Of a DNA stretch of 64,000 nt, positions 8,253 to 17,079 are shown piece by piece. The stretch is taken from contig JBKJRC010000003.1 of assembly GCA_046594915.1 (NCBI GenBank), positions 62,001-126,000 on the forward strand, read 5' to 3'. The position numbers were made by a program, and so were the translations under genes. The stretch comes from Methylotenera_A sp046594915 (lineage in GTDB: Bacteria > Pseudomonadota > Gammaproteobacteria > Burkholderiales > Methylophilaceae). The notes below the pieces were generated by a model, which worked only from the letters and a program-made list of their open reading frames with translations, was not told where the DNA came from and searched no databases. Within the stretch, counting starts at the first letter, position 1. Each line of letters starts with the position of its first letter.

Positions 8253-10151
8253 TTATACAAAGCTACGTGGACGACGTGGTGCAGAATCGCCGCCATTGGT
8301 GCGCGCAGGACGGTCGCCACTGTTTTGATTAGCGTTAGCACGTGGGCGCGGATTACCAAACTTTTCACCAGCGTTGCTTCTGGGTGCTGCATCGCTGCGC
8401 GGAGCAGAGCTGCGATTTGGTCTGTCACTAAAACTGCCTTCTGGCTTACGTGCAAATGGTCTGTTTTCGGTTGATCTAGGAGCACTTGTTCTGTCAGTTG
8501 ATTTACTGCCAAAACCCTTGCTGCCTGTATCTTTACTTAAGGCGCGTGCGAATTGCATATCGGTATCTTTAGTATAGCTACGGCTGTTGCCATCTACTTC
8601 ACGTGAAGGTGCTGCACGGTTTTCACTAGCGAAACGCTCAGCATTACGCGCTGGACGCTCTGAATTTGAAAAGGCTGGTTTGTCGCCAAAAGCAGGATGG
8701 TCACCAAACGAGCGAGCAGGGCGTGCGCTATCATGTGTGCGCTCTTTATTGCGGTCGTTAAAACCGCCACTGCGTGCGCCGTAGGTTTTTTCGCCACCCA
8801 TGCGTCCATCAAACGCATCACGATTTGGCGTTTTTTCACCCATGACGCGGTCACCAAATGTACCACGGTTATTGTCACGAGATTGATAGCCACCACGGTC
8901 GCCCGGTTTGTGCGCACTGCGCTCATTACGGCCTGCGCCATAACCACCACGCTCGTTACTGCCACCACGTCTGCCAGAAGAGGCTCCCTCTGTTTTCATG
9001 GCGCGTTTTGGCTCAAAGCCTTCAATGACGGCAGCTTCTAGTTTTTGGCCGGTATATTGTTCAATTTTGCGTAGCAAATGGCGATCCATATTCGATGCAA
9101 ACGAAATGGCAGTACCTTTATTATTGGCGCGACCAGTACGACCAATGCGGTGCACATAATCTTCAGCAAATTTTGGTAAATCGTAATTGATGACGTGTGA
9201 AATACCTTGCACGTCAATACCGCGTGCTGCCACGTCAGTTGCCACTAATACTTTTACATCGCCTTGGCGCAATTTAGTTAAGGTGCGGTTACGTGCACCT
9301 TGTGTCATATCGCCATGCAAAGCGGCTGTTTTGTGACCCGCTGCATATAAATCTTCTGCCAACACATCCGCATGACGTTTAGTGCTGGTAAAGATAATCG
9401 CTTGGTTCATGTCTGGTGCAATCAACAAATGCTCAAGCAATTTGTTTTTATGCGTCATGTCATCCACAAAGTGCAAACGTTGCTCAATATTGGCATGTTT
9501 TTCTTTTTGGCCAGCAATTTGTAGTGTGAGTGGGTTGTTTAAAAATTGTTTGGCAATATGACCAATGCCATCTAATGTGGCTGAAAATAATAAGGTTTGA
9601 CGTTCTTTAGGTAATGCTTCACAAATGCGTTCTACATCTGGCATAAAGCCCATGTCTAACATGCGATCCGCTTCATCTAATACCAACATTTGCAAACGGC
9701 TTAAGTCGATACGGCCGCGCTCCATGTGATCAATAAAGCGGCCAGGTGTGGCGACTAAAATATCCAATGGTTGTGAAAGTAATTTGTTTTGCAGCGGGTA
9801 AGGCATGCCACCCACAATACTTACCGTGCGGGCGCGGATATATTTACCGTATTTACGCGCTGCTTCGTTGACTTGTGCCGCTAACTCGCGAGTTGGGGTT
9901 AATACTAAAATACGTGGACCACGGCTACTCAATGCATGCGGTGTGGCTAATAAGTTAAGTGCTGGCAATGTAAATGCAGCAGTTTTGCCTGTACCAGTTT
10001 GGGCAGAGGCCATAATGTCGCGGCCTTGTAAGGCTGGAGGGATTGCTTGCGCTTGTACAGCGGTTGGGTTGATATAACCAGCCTCAAGCACAGCGCGTAA
10101 TAAAGTTGGGTGTAAATCTAATGATTCAAATGTGGTTGATTCTAAAGACAA
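8253..10151 (-). CDS. DEAD-box RNA helicase (RhlE/CsdA-like) with long charged tail
   Basis: About 632 residues. Helicase motifs are complete: INPTAVQAQAIP, AQTGTGKTAAF, PTRELAAQ, DEAD, SAT, TDVAARGIDV and HRIGRTGRAN. From about residue 390 the protein turns into a long glycine-, arginine-, asparagine- and serine-rich tail with repeated RGG/RSA-like and FGD stretches, expected to be disordered and RNA-binding. I place the start at a TTG (10151) because an AGGGA ribosome site stands 7 bases upstream and the protein then begins like its relatives; the frame is open to an earlier TTG at 10193. It is the first gene of a two-helicase unit with a near-consensus promoter and a leader of about 285 bases, an arrangement reminiscent of cold-regulated helicases. 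Confidence 0.92.
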   Translation of the reverse strand: MSLESTTFESLDLHPTLLRAVLEAGYINPTAVQAQAIPPALQGRDIMASAQTGTGKTAAFTLPALNLLATPHALSSRGPRILVLTPTRELAAQVNEAARKYGKYIRARTVSIVGGMPYPLQNKLLSQPLDILVATPGRFIDHMERGRIDLSRLQMLVLDEADRMLDMGFMPDVERICEALPKERQTLLFSATLDGIGHIAKQFLNNPLTLQIAGQKEKHANIEQRLHFVDDMTHKNKLLEHLLIAPDMNQAIIFTSTKRHADVLAEDLYAAGHKTAALHGDMTQGARNRTLTKLRQGDVKVLVATDVAARGIDVQGISHVINYDLPKFAEDYVHRIGRTGRANNKGTAISFASNMDRHLLRKIEQYTGQKLEAAVIEGFEPKRAMKTEGASSGRRGGSNERGGYGAGRNERSAHKPGDRGGYQSRDNNRGTFGDRVMGEKTPNRDAFDGRMGGEKTYGARSGGFNDRNKERTHDSARPARSFGDHPAFGDKPAFSNSERPARNAERFASENRAAPSREVDGNSRSYTKDTDMQFARALSKDTGSKGFGSKSTDRTSAPRSTENRPFARKPEGSFSDRPNRSSAPRSDAAPRSNAGEKFGNPRPRANANQNSGDRPARTNGGDSAPRRPRSFV

Positions 10152-10437
10152 AGTATTGTCCCTTTCTAATAAGTGCAAAAAGGGCGCAAGCAATCACATC
10201 AATGCTGAGCTATCTAAATAGGCATCAACAAAAAACGCGTAAAGCAAAATCTAAAAAGTAAGAATGCTTTTTACCAGCGCACGGGCATAGCCGCTAACCA
10301 GTAAAAGATAGATTATCTAATCAGTAAGAATCTATATGATAGTTGCTTCAACAAATCACTGAGCAACAGATGGGTCAGGGCAATGAGTCTAAAACTAAGC
10401 TTTTACTGAAAATTTTCTAGTAGCTTTGCTTTAAGTT
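10152..10437 (-). other. Long untranslated leader of the helicase operon
   Basis: Roughly 285 bases lie between the predicted transcription start (near 10437, minus strand) and the helicase start codon. No convincing small gene is visible on either strand. Short self-complementary stretches around 10275-10310 suggest structure. Long leaders are known for cold-shock helicase mRNAs such as csdA; a regulatory role here is inference. Confidence 0.5.
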
Positions 10438-10443
10438 GTGCGC

Positions 10444-10471
10444 ATTATAAGCATTAATTTGTCTTTGTCAA
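10444..10471 (-). promoter_or_regulatory. Strong sigma-70 promoter for the helicase pair
   Basis: Read on the minus strand, TTGACA (10471-10466) and TATAAT (10449-10444) are both perfect consensus hexamers separated by 16 bases. It points to the two helicase genes and lies beside the divergent typA start region. Confidence 0.8.
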
Positions 10472-10512
10472 AGGTTTATTCAAATTGAGTGAGCAGTTAA
10501 TGCTTGTTTATG

Positions 10513-10521
10513 TGGTAAAAT
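10513..10521 (+). promoter_or_regulatory. Possible extended -10 element for typA
   Basis: TGGTAAAAT fits an extended -10 (TGn plus a TATAAT-like hexamer) and stands 18 bases before the chosen typA start, implying a very short leader. The -35 region is poor. Confidence 0.4.
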
Positions 10522-10538
10522 CGCGCCCTTTCAAACCT

Positions 10539-12374
10539 ATGGCTTCATCTATGTCTTCTACACCAAATTCTCGCAATCTTCGCAACGTCGCCATTATTGC
10601 CCACGTTGACCATGGTAAAACTACCATGGTAGATAAACTTTTACAGCAAGCGGGCACATTTGCTTCGCACCACGCCGTAGTTGAGCGCGTGATGGATAGT
10701 AACGATCTTGAAAAAGAGCGGGGTATTACTATTTTGGCTAAAAATACCGCGGTGGTTTACGAAGGTACGCATATTAATATCGTGGATACGCCAGGCCATG
10801 CTGACTTTGGCGGTGAAGTTGAGCGCGTATTAGGCATGGTAGATGGCGTGGTTTTGTTGGTAGACGCGGTTGAAGGTCCAATGCCGCAAACGCGTTTTGT
10901 TACCAAAAAAGCGTTAGCGCTTGGTTTAAAACCAATTGTGGTAATCAATAAAGTAGACCGCCCGGGTGCGCGCACTGACTGGGTGATTAACCACACGTTT
11001 GATTTGTTTGCTAATTTAGGCGCAACCGATGAGCAATTGGATTTTCCAGTGGTGTACGCGTCAGCCATTAACGGCTACGCCATGTTGGATATGAAAACGC
11101 CATCTGACAATATGCGCGCGCTATTTGATACTATTTTAAGTCATGTAAAGCCGCCAGTAGGCGACCCAGAAGCACCTTTGCAGTTGCAAATTTCTGCTTT
11201 GGATTATTCTACATACACGGGTCGTTTAGGTGTTGGCCGTGTGCGTAACGGTAAAATTAAACCAGGCCAATCAGTCACGGTGATGAACGAAGATAAACAA
11301 ATTGCCGTCGGTAAAATTAATCAAGTATTAGGCTTTCAAGGTTTAGAGCGCGTGCCTGTTGAAGAAGCATTGGCGGGCGATATTGTAATTATTTCTGGCT
11401 TGGATGATATTGGTATTGGCTTTACCATTTGCGACCGTGAAAAACCAATGGGCTTACCGCATTTAGGTGTGGATGAACCCACATTAACCATGGATTTTAT
11501 GGTCAACACATCACCATTGGCGGGTACAGAAGGTAAATTTGTTACCAGCCGTCAAATCCGCGATCGCTTAACCAAAGAACTGCTGGTTAACGTAGCCTTG
11601 CGTGTAGACGAAACGGAAGATGCGGATATATTCCGCGTTTCTGGTCGTGGCGAGTTGCACTTGACGATTTTGTTGGAAACCATGCGCCGTGAGGGTTTTG
11701 AAATGGCCGTGGGTAAACCAAAAGTGGTTTACCGTGAAATCAATGGCGAAAAATGCGAGCCATATGAAATTTTAACCGTCGATTTAGAAGATGAACACCA
11801 AGGCGCTGCGATGGAAGAATTAGGCCGCCGCCGTGGTGAAATGCAAAATATGGAATCGGACGGTAACGGCCGCACGCGGCTAGAATATAAAATTCCAGCG
11901 CGTGGCTTAATCGGTTTTCAAGGTGAATTTTTAACCATGACGCGCGGTACCGGTTTAATGGCCCATATTTTTGATGAATATGCAGCAGTTAAACCCGATA
12001 TGCCAGGCCGCCGCAATGGTGTGTTGATTTCTGCTGAACATGGTGAGGCGGTTGCTTATGCGCTATGGAAATTGCAAGATCGCGGTAAAATGTTTGCGGT
12101 TCCGGGTGATAAATTGTACGAAGGTATGGTGATCGGCATTCATAGTCGCGATAACGATTTGATTGTAAACCCGATTAAAGGCAAGCAACTCACCAACGTG
12201 CGCTCATCTGGTACTGACGAAGCGGTGCGTTTGATTACACCAATTGCATTGACTTTAGAAAGCGCAGTCGAGTTTATTGATGACGACGAATTGGTCGAAA
12301 TTACGCCAAAAACCATCCGCATTCGTAAACGTTATTTACTTGAACATGAGCGTAAACGCTCGTTGAAAGAATAG
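10539..12374 (+). CDS. typA: Ribosome-associated GTPase TypA/BipA
   Basis: 611 residues from the ATG at 10539; an ATG at 10551 is also possible, and both suit the family length of about 605-615 better than an upstream TTG at 10485. The GTPase domain shows G1 AHVDHGKTT, the G2 region ERGITILAKN, G3 DTPGHADFGGEV and G4 NKVDRPGAR. EF-G-like domains III and V and the BipA-specific C-terminus (DNDLIVNPIKGKQLTNVRSSG) follow. BipA binds ribosomes and assists 50S assembly and translation at low temperature or under stress. Standing opposite two RNA helicases, it forms a cluster with a plausible common theme of ribosome and RNA remodelling in the cold, which is inference. Confidence 0.96.
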   Translation: MASSMSSTPNSRNLRNVAIIAHVDHGKTTMVDKLLQQAGTFASHHAVVERVMDSNDLEKERGITILAKNTAVVYEGTHINIVDTPGHADFGGEVERVLGMVDGVVLLVDAVEGPMPQTRFVTKKALALGLKPIVVINKVDRPGARTDWVINHTFDLFANLGATDEQLDFPVVYASAINGYAMLDMKTPSDNMRALFDTILSHVKPPVGDPEAPLQLQISALDYSTYTGRLGVGRVRNGKIKPGQSVTVMNEDKQIAVGKINQVLGFQGLERVPVEEALAGDIVIISGLDDIGIGFTICDREKPMGLPHLGVDEPTLTMDFMVNTSPLAGTEGKFVTSRQIRDRLTKELLVNVALRVDETEDADIFRVSGRGELHLTILLETMRREGFEMAVGKPKVVYREINGEKCEPYEILTVDLEDEHQGAAMEELGRRRGEMQNMESDGNGRTRLEYKIPARGLIGFQGEFLTMTRGTGLMAHIFDEYAAVKPDMPGRRNGVLISAEHGEAVAYALWKLQDRGKMFAVPGDKLYEGMVIGIHSRDNDLIVNPIKGKQLTNVRSSGTDEAVRLITPIALTLESAVEFIDDDELVEITPKTIRIRKRYLLEHERKRSLKE

Positions 12375-12385
12375 TTAACACTTAA
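12375..12385. repeat. Copy of intergenic 11-mer TTAACACTTAA
   Basis: Exact copy of the 11-mer also found at 2168-2178 and 2663-2673. It begins at the base directly after the typA stop codon and precedes the terminator hairpin. Confidence 0.45.
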
Positions 12386-12391
12386 AATGAT

Positions 12392-12423
12392 GTCAAAAAG
12401 CCAGCACAAGCTGGCTTTTTGAC
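12392..12423. terminator. Bidirectional rho-independent terminator
   Basis: A perfect 14-base inverted repeat (GTCAAAAAGCCAGC and its complement) with a 4-base ACAA loop. The A-tract on one side and T-tract on the other make it work in both directions. It separates typA from the converging LysR gene. Confidence 0.92.
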
Positions 12424-12436
12424 AAATTAGTGTGAT

Positions 12437-13357
12437 TTAAGCGATTAATCTAGTGTGACCTAAGCTATTAATAAAGCCTTGCATGCCAGCTGTTATTTGT
12501 TTTTGGCGATGCTTTAAAATTGAAAATTGACGTTTAATTGTGCCGATATTGGTCTGAATGACTACCAGCTTATTGGCTTCTATCATGTCTTTGACTACAA
12601 ATTTTGATAAGCAGGCAATGCCTAATCCAGCAACTGCCGCATGTTTAATCGCTTCGTGATCATTAAATTGCAGACTGCTTTTAAGCTGTGATATATGGGG
12701 TAACAGCGCAGTTTCCAATGCCTCACGCGTGCCCGAACCCCGCTCTCTTAATAGCCAGTTTGCGGTATGTAATGTTTGTATATCTATTGCATGATTCACT
12801 TGTTGCGCCAATTCATGTTTTGCGGATACGACCAATAAAAGTTCATCTTCTAACCAAGGCGTTACTGCCAGCTCTGTATGATTACAGGCGCCCTCAATTA
12901 AGCCAATATCGATTTCAAAATTAGCTACTTTTTCGGTAATGTCAGCAGAATTAGCAATAGTGACTTCAGTAGCGGGAATTTTAAAATCAATTTCAACGCC
13001 TTGTAATTGCCAAAAATCCGCTAATAAGCTAGGTATTAGATAATTACCAATGGTATAACTAGCGCCTATTTTTAACTGGCTAGGTTTATCCTGCATAAAT
13101 GCTAGCTCTAAACTAGCCGCGCTATCAACTAAAAACATAGCTTGCGGTAGCATCGCTCGCCCATGGTCGTTAAGCATTAAACGTTTACCTAGGCGGTCAA
13201 ATAACTGCACATTCAGCGCTTTTTCTAGCTCAGCTATCGATGCACTAATCGCAGATTGCGATAGCGCGATTACTTCAGCTGCAGCTGTTGTACTGCCACT
13301 TTGTGCAATGGCGATGAATATTTGTAGTTGTCTTAATGTCATTCGCATCATCACCAT
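12437..13357 (-). CDS. LysR-family regulator (YeiE-like)
   Basis: 306 residues. The N-terminal winged helix (TLRQLQIFIAIAQSGSTTAA, then SQSAISASIAELE) is typical of LysR proteins and is followed by a substrate-binding-fold effector domain. Starts at 13357, 13351, 13348 or 13342 are all possible; the first is kept because it is the longest. It is transcribed away from a YeiH-type membrane protein across a 142-base gap. This pairing is known in enterobacteria, where YeiE responds to sulfite. A sulfite dehydrogenase operon follows YeiH, so control of sulfur-oxyanion handling is the best guess. The effector itself is not shown. Confidence 0.88.
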   Translation of the reverse strand: MVMMRMTLRQLQIFIAIAQSGSTTAAAEVIALSQSAISASIAELEKALNVQLFDRLGKRLMLNDHGRAMLPQAMFLVDSAASLELAFMQDKPSQLKIGASYTIGNYLIPSLLADFWQLQGVEIDFKIPATEVTIANSADITEKVANFEIDIGLIEGACNHTELAVTPWLEDELLLVVSAKHELAQQVNHAIDIQTLHTANWLLRERGSGTREALETALLPHISQLKSSLQFNDHEAIKHAAVAGLGIACLSKFVVKDMIEANKLVVIQTNIGTIKRQFSILKHRQKQITAGMQGFINSLGHTRLIA

Positions 13358-13499
13358 CCGTCACAAAATAATCTAAATTGATGTTTATATACCAGTTTTA
13401 TTGGTAGATTATACATAAATAATCTGTTTTATTTATGTATTGTGAGTCTGTAAAGTACAACACAACCATCAACACACAATATTTAAGTGAATTTATATC

Positions 13500-14543
13500 A
13501 TGCAAATAGCAATCAAAAAATATTTACCAGGTATCTCGCTAAGTCTAGGTATCGCTTTACTATCGTTACAGTTATCCAGTATCACTTGGCTAGAAAGTCA
13601 TGCAATCGGCACACTCACTATCGCGATTATTCTCGGTATATTTTTGGGTAATAGCCTATATCCAAGTATCGCAACCCACTGCGCAAAAGGGGTGTTGTTT
13701 TCCAAACAACGCTTATTACAACTAGGCATTATTTTTTATGGTTTTAGATTAACGTTTGCTGATATTGCCCATGTAGGTGTGCATGGCGCTTTGATTGATG
13801 CATTAGTGCTGACGAGTACGTTTGCATTAGCGTGGGTAGTTGGGCGTAAAGTATTCAAGTTAGATACGAACACCGTGATTTTAATTGGTGCTGGCAGCTC
13901 CATCTGCGGCGCAGCAGCAGTGATGGCAACTGAGCCTGTGATTAGAGGTCGTGCTGAGCAGGTGTCCGTTGCTGTTTCTACCGTGTTGGTATTTGGCACC
14001 ATCAGCATGCTGTTATACCCAGCATTATTTCAGTGGAATTTAAGCTGGCATCTATTACCTACTAGTGCTGAAGCATTTGGCATTTTTACAGGCTCCACCG
14101 TGCATGAAGTAGCACAAGTTGTCGCAGCGGCAAAACCATTGGGTGATATTGCGACTAACACGGCTGTGATTGCCAAAATGGTGCGAGTAATGATGTTAGC
14201 GCCATTCTTGGTACTGTTATCCATCTATATGGCACGCACAAAATTAGCGCAAAACCACATGACCGATAACACCGATAAAGCACCCATTACGATTCCATGG
14301 TTTGCTGTTATTTTTGTCGCAGTGGCTGGGCTTAATTCACTTGCCATCGTGCCTGCTAATGTTGTCTCAACCGCCGTGAATATTGATACTTTGTTACTTG
14401 CGATGGCAATGGCCGGTTTAGGGTTAGGTACGCATATTTCAGCCATCAAACAGGCAGGGTTTAAACCTATGTTGCTCGGTGGCATTTTGTTCACTTGGTT
14501 GATTTTAGGCGGCGCTATGATTAATCGCATCCCATTGTTTTAA
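13500..14543 (+). CDS. YeiH/UPF0324-family membrane transporter (putative sulfur-oxyanion exporter)
   Basis: 347 residues with about ten predicted hydrophobic membrane segments. Family-typical stretches are LGIFLGNSLYP, LQLGIIFYGFRLTF, GAGSSICGAAAVMATEP and GTSTVHEVAQVVAA-like text (FTGSTVHEVAQVVAAA). UPF0324 proteins are annotated as putative sulfate or sulfite exporters on limited evidence. Here the divergent LysR gene and the downstream sulfite-oxidase-type operon support a role in sulfite or sulfate efflux. It is separated from the next gene by 59 bases, so co-transcription is possible but not shown. Confidence 0.88.
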   Translation: MQIAIKKYLPGISLSLGIALLSLQLSSITWLESHAIGTLTIAIILGIFLGNSLYPSIATHCAKGVLFSKQRLLQLGIIFYGFRLTFADIAHVGVHGALIDALVLTSTFALAWVVGRKVFKLDTNTVILIGAGSSICGAAAVMATEPVIRGRAEQVSVAVSTVLVFGTISMLLYPALFQWNLSWHLLPTSAEAFGIFTGSTVHEVAQVVAAAKPLGDIATNTAVIAKMVRVMMLAPFLVLLSIYMARTKLAQNHMTDNTDKAPITIPWFAVIFVAVAGLNSLAIVPANVVSTAVNIDTLLLAMAMAGLGLGTHISAIKQAGFKPMLLGGILFTWLILGGAMINRIPLF

Positions 14544-14602
14544 CTGATTTACATAGCTTTTCAATATACCTAATTTTTTGTATTTTTTTCAAGGAGATCA
14601 AT

Positions 14603-15079
14603 ATGTTTAAACTTCAACTAACAATTATTGCAATTTGTGGAATAGTTGCCAGCCAGGCGCTTGCGCACGACACAGCACAGCTCATGCAAGACGAATGCAA
14701 TAATATGGGGACGATAGAATCTGATTGTGATAGTTTTAGTCTGGAGAAAGCCAAACCAAAAACTGCATTAAATGAGTCAAGTATCAATAGTAATAAGCCA
14801 TTCCATCAAATGATGGATGACTCGATGACTGAAATGAATAAAGGCATGGCCAATGCGCCAATGAGTGGTGATGCCGATCACGACTTCGCCGCCATGATGA
14901 TCCCGCATCACCAAGGTGCGGTTGATATGGCTAAGCTTGAACTTTTGTATGGTAAGAACCCAGCCTTAAAGCGCTTAGCACAGGAAATCATTGTCACGCA
15001 AGGGTCGGAAATCGAGGTGATGCAAATGCATCTTCAACAGACAACTGCTGATAATATGAAAGGTCACCGCCATGAATAA
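14603..15079 (+). CDS. Secreted DUF305 protein
   Basis: 158 residues with a signal peptide (cleavage probable after SQALA) and a C-terminal DUF305 helical domain with the metal-like motif HDFAAMMIPHHQGAVDMA and a conserved EIEVMQMHL end. An AAGGAG ribosome site stands at the right distance. It opens a tightly packed set of genes: its stop overlaps the beta-propeller start by 8 bases. DUF305 proteins are often found with copper handling, and a second one lies in the copper island at 31.5 kb. In this operon a periplasmic metal or redox role beside the molybdoenzyme is plausible but not demonstrated. Confidence 0.88.
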   Translation: MFKLQLTIIAICGIVASQALAHDTAQLMQDECNNMGTIESDCDSFSLEKAKPKTALNESSINSNKPFHQMMDDSMTEMNKGMANAPMSGDADHDFAAMMIPHHQGAVDMAKLELLYGKNPALKRLAQEIIVTQGSEIEVMQMHLQQTTADNMKGHRHE

Positions 15080-16523
15080 AGCCAACGTTTTTCGAAGCTC
15101 GTTACTCATTCTGCTCCAAGTAGTTGCGACGAGCATCTACGCAGGTCAAGCGCCTTTGGCGGCCAATGCGCCAGATATCGCTATTAGCAGTCAAGATCGC
15201 GTGTATTTGAGTGACCAGACTTCTAATACCGTGTCTGTGATAGATCCATTTACCGAGAAATTGCTTGGCGTCATTCGACTAGGTGACCCAACACCGGGTA
15301 ATTTGAGCCCGCTTTACAAAGGCCAGTTATTGGTGCATGGCATGGGGTTTTCGTCTAAAGACCATACCTTGGCAGTGGTGTCGATTGGGTCAAACTCAGT
15401 ATCTTTTATTGATACGCAAACCAACTTAGTGAAACATACCACCTATGTTGGCCGCTCTCCGCATGAGGCGATGTTTACCCCTGATGGCAAGGAAGTATGG
15501 GTGACTGTACGGGGTGAAGATTATATTCAGGTTCTAGATGGTCACACTTACGCGCCTAGCCGCCGCATTAGCGTGCCTAATGGACCAGGCATGACGATTT
15601 TTTCGCCAGATAAACCCTATGCCTATGTATGCTCCAGTTTCTCGCCTGAGACCGTGGTCATTGATACGCACTCGCATCAAATTATCGGTCGCATCAAACA
15701 AGCTTCACCTTTTTGTCCAGACATTGCTGCGACGCCAGACGGAAAGCAGGTTTGGCTGACATTGAAAGACATAGGCAAGACACAGGTTTTCAATGCAGCG
15801 CCCCCTTTTAACACATTGGCGGTGTTGGATACTGGGCCACTGACCAATCACGTCAATATTGCGCGTAATAGCCAAGGTCAATTTGCCTATGTCACAGTGG
15901 GCGGACTCAATGCGGTCAAAGTGTTCACTACAGACGACCAACCGCAACAGATGGCAACCATTGCCACAGGTGCACTGCCGCATGGATTATGGCCATCAGG
16001 CGATGGTAAGCGGATTTATATTGGACTAGAAAATGCTAATGCAGTCGCGGTGATTGATACCTTAAGCAATAAAGTCGTGTCCACCATCGATTCTGGGCAG
16101 TCGCCACAAGGTATGGTGTATATCCCCCAAGCGGTAACTGAGGGGAGTGGAACAGCGAATCTGGCTGGCATTGATAGTGGCAACGATGCGATTCATTTAA
16201 CGCTAGGGTCGCCAAAAGACAGTCAAGTATTAAGCACTGTTAGCCTTAACAGCCAAGGGTTGGTCGATTTACTGCAAGCCGCAGTTACTGGGCTCGCGCC
16301 TAAAAAGCCTTATTTGCTGGCCTTGGCCAAGTATGCAGGTGGAACAGGCGCGTTAGAGCCTTTAGCAAAATTTATGAGTAACCCTGCTGGTGCGGCTATT
16401 GTGACGGCGATTGGCCCCTTGCGCAAAATAACACAAGGCAATACCGACAGTCCACGCCGCTATTTGGTGGTGGTGTCTATGTTGGATGGAAAACCTGATG
16501 CGATTCAACAGGTGCAGCAATGA
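15072..16523 (+). CDS. Periplasmic YVTN-type beta-propeller protein
   Basis: 483 residues with an N-terminal signal peptide. From about residue 45 to 350 there are repeated blades of the YVTN type, seen as recurring text such as NTVSVIDPFTEKLLGVI, SHQIIGRIK and NAVAVIDTLSNKVVSTI, consistent with a seven-bladed propeller. The last 130 residues are a separate helical region. No catalytic residues can be named. It overlaps the DUF305 gene upstream and the membrane protein downstream, so translation is probably coupled. Propellers of this kind usually serve as protein or ligand-binding scaffolds in the periplasm. Confidence 0.87.
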   Translation: MNKANVFRSSLLILLQVVATSIYAGQAPLAANAPDIAISSQDRVYLSDQTSNTVSVIDPFTEKLLGVIRLGDPTPGNLSPLYKGQLLVHGMGFSSKDHTLAVVSIGSNSVSFIDTQTNLVKHTTYVGRSPHEAMFTPDGKEVWVTVRGEDYIQVLDGHTYAPSRRISVPNGPGMTIFSPDKPYAYVCSSFSPETVVIDTHSHQIIGRIKQASPFCPDIAATPDGKQVWLTLKDIGKTQVFNAAPPFNTLAVLDTGPLTNHVNIARNSQGQFAYVTVGGLNAVKVFTTDDQPQQMATIATGALPHGLWPSGDGKRIYIGLENANAVAVIDTLSNKVVSTIDSGQSPQGMVYIPQAVTEGSGTANLAGIDSGNDAIHLTLGSPKDSQVLSTVSLNSQGLVDLLQAAVTGLAPKKPYLLALAKYAGGTGALEPLAKFMSNPAGAAIVTAIGPLRKITQGNTDSPRRYLVVVSMLDGKPDAIQQVQQ

Positions 16524-17035
16524 TGCAAGAGAATAACAATATGAATGCGCTGCGGCCCAATATTCGATACGCTTTGATGGCAGGGCTGATTGCCATTGTG
16601 ATCAATACAGCTTTATTGCAGCTAGCCGATTTTATTCCGTTACAAACCGCGCGTGGCGGTTTACTTAAATTGCTACAGCTATTGATAGGGGATACGTTAC
16701 GCGCCAGTGAGTTAACCAATATCTGGCTAAGCGCAGGTTTGCCCGCGGCAGACACGACCGTTTTTAAACTGGGGTTTCATGTCTTAGTCGGTCTGCTGAT
16801 GGCGGTGATTTATGCCGTGATGCTGGAGCCTTTTTTGACTGGCAGCGCAATCAAAAAAGGCCTGCTCTATGCCTTACTGGTGTGGCTAGTGAACGCTGTG
16901 ATAGTGTTGCCATGGATCGGTGAAGGGTTTGCAGGAAACCAGCATTTAACGCTTGCAGGCATGCTGTATTTTGCAGTGGCGCATACGGTCTTTTTCGTGC
17001 TGTTGTCATGGATTTATGCGCGTTTAACACATTAA
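16520..17035 (+). CDS. Small membrane protein of unknown function
   Basis: 171 residues with four hydrophobic segments (about 13-34, 80-103, 114-134 and 146-167) and no recognisable catalytic motif. The start codon overlaps the propeller stop in an ATGA arrangement, which implies translational coupling. It sits directly before the sulfite-oxidase-type gene and could be a membrane partner for the periplasmic proteins of the operon. I do not recognise the family. Confidence 0.75.
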   Translation: MMQENNNMNALRPNIRYALMAGLIAIVINTALLQLADFIPLQTARGGLLKLLQLLIGDTLRASELTNIWLSAGLPAADTTVFKLGFHVLVGLLMAVIYAVMLEPFLTGSAIKKGLLYALLVWLVNAVIVLPWIGEGFAGNQHLTLAGMLYFAVAHTVFFVLLSWIYARLTH

Positions 17036-17079
17036 AAGTAAATTCTATTCATTATTGATATTAAAAAAGGAACATAACA

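Noticed and set aside
8594..9041. Open frames on both strands overlapping the helicase tail
   Set aside because: They are antisense or frame-shifted readings of the repetitive tail-coding sequence, with no ribosome site or recognisable domain.
10485..10538. N-terminal extension of TypA from a TTG
   Set aside because: It would add 18 residues not seen in the family and overlaps the likely promoter; the ATG at 10539 gives the normal length.
15705..15983. Minus-strand open frame inside the propeller gene
   Set aside because: Shadow of a strong coding frame with no independent support.
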